Source: Paenibacillus sp. (GTDB lineage Bacteria; Bacillota; Bacilli; Paenibacillales; Paenibacillaceae). From it: DNA of 7,054 bases. How positions within the stretch are numbered: the first letter of the stretch is position 1; the number at the start of each line of letters is the position of its first letter. Below are positions 5,077 through 7,054 of this stretch, piece after piece. The stretch is taken from positions 1 through 7,054 of the forward strand of contig JAQSXN010000205.1 of the NCBI GenBank assembly GCA_029256665.1, written 5' to 3'. The notes under the pieces are model-generated. The model was not told the DNA's origin. It worked only from the letters and a program-made list of their open reading frames with translations, and made no database searches. Position numbers and translations under genes: made by a program.

Positions 5077-5612
5077 GCCGCGACACGGTCGTAGCGAAGC
5101 GCTACGCTAAAGCGTTGTTCGAGCTCGCTTCCGCCGAAGGCACCGTTTCGGAAGTGGAAGCCCAGCTGAAGCTGATCGCGGAAACTCTGAAGCAAGACGC
5201 GCAAATCGAGAAGTTTCTTTCCCTGCCTAGCGTGGATCCGGTCTCCAAGCTGGCGGTATTGAAGTCGGCATTCGGCGAACAAGTATCCGTACTCGTGCTG
5301 AATACGCTTCAGGTTATCGTCTCCCGCAGACGGCAAGGCATCATAGCGGACGTGTACGAAGCGTTCACCAAAATCGCGGGCGAAGCGCTCGGTCAGGCGC
5401 ATGCGACGGTTTATTCCGCTCGCGAGCTGACCTCCGAAGAATTCGCCGGCGTCGTCGCCGAGTTCGGCACGATCACGGGCAAAAAAATCATAGCTGAGCA
5501 ATCGGTCGATCCATCGCTGCTCGGCGGCATTCAGGTGCGTATCGGCGATCGCCTGTACGACGGAAGCTTGTCCGGCAAGCTGGATCGTTTACAAAAAACG
5601 TTTAAATTCTAA
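5073..5612 (+). CDS. atpH: F1Fo ATP synthase subunit delta
   Basis: The OSCP-like subunit sits on top of F1 and holds the b dimer. The product is 179 residues, the normal length. The N-terminal six-helix domain starts VAKRYAKALFELA (7-19). The C-terminal signature DPSLLGGIQVRIGDRLYDGS (146-165) is typical of the family and is followed by SGKLDRL. Its ATG overlaps the atpF stop, and AGGA at 5064-5067 lies 5 nt upstream. A 25-nt spacer leads to atpA. Nothing is missing or odd. Confidence 0.96.
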   Translation: MSRDTVVAKRYAKALFELASAEGTVSEVEAQLKLIAETLKQDAQIEKFLSLPSVDPVSKLAVLKSAFGEQVSVLVLNTLQVIVSRRRQGIIADVYEAFTKIAGEALGQAHATVYSARELTSEEFAGVVAEFGTITGKKIIAEQSVDPSLLGGIQVRIGDRLYDGSLSGKLDRLQKTFKF

Positions 5613-5622
5613 AGCACTGTAG

Positions 5623-7054
<1,432 letters not shown>

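Overview
The window is a piece of a Firmicutes chromosome, most likely from the Paenibacillaceae (Paenibacillus or Cohnella type). The reasons are the upp - wecB/mnaA - atp gene order, strong AGGAGG-type ribosome binding sites, GTG/TTG starts, a moderately GC-rich base composition, and protein sequences close to the Bacillus family forms but with a longer subunit a loop. All convincing genes lie on the + strand. The genus is inferred, not proven.

Layout. Positions 1-78 hold the basic C-terminal tail of an unidentified gene, closed by a clear intrinsic terminator (82-120). A 365-nt non-coding gap (79-443) follows. It contains a GC-rich inverted repeat (124-181), an extended -10 promoter (353-361) and a stem-loop at the predicted transcript start (369-407). 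Then comes upp (444-1073, uracil phosphoribosyltransferase). The next gap (1074-1451) is unusually structured. A run of nested complementary segments at 1137-1300 can fold into a multi-branched RNA with a possible pseudoknot, and a further 11-bp inverted repeat follows at 1306-1356. wecB/mnaA (non-hydrolysing UDP-GlcNAc 2-epimerase) runs from about 1452 to 2600 and is followed by a dyad and a 12-bp hairpin.

From 2734 onward is the F1Fo ATP synthase operon. It starts with a near-consensus sigma-A promoter (TTGACA, 18 nt, TAAAAT), then atpZ-like, atpI, atpB (a), atpE (c), atpF (b), atpH (delta) and atpA (alpha), the last cut by the window end at codon 472. The remaining genes (gamma, beta, epsilon) would be expected just beyond. 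The genes are tightly packed or overlapping, except around atpE. There a 108-nt leader with the strongest ribosome binding site of the operon, and a hairpin after the stop, suggest extra expression of the multi-copy c subunit.

Functionally, upp salvages uracil to UMP, wecB supplies UDP-ManNAc for cell-wall polymers, and the atp genes build the proton-driven ATP synthase. The coding genes are ordinary housekeeping genes. The most interesting signal is the structured intergenic element between upp and wecB, with smaller regulatory oddities at the starts of upp, wecB and atpE.
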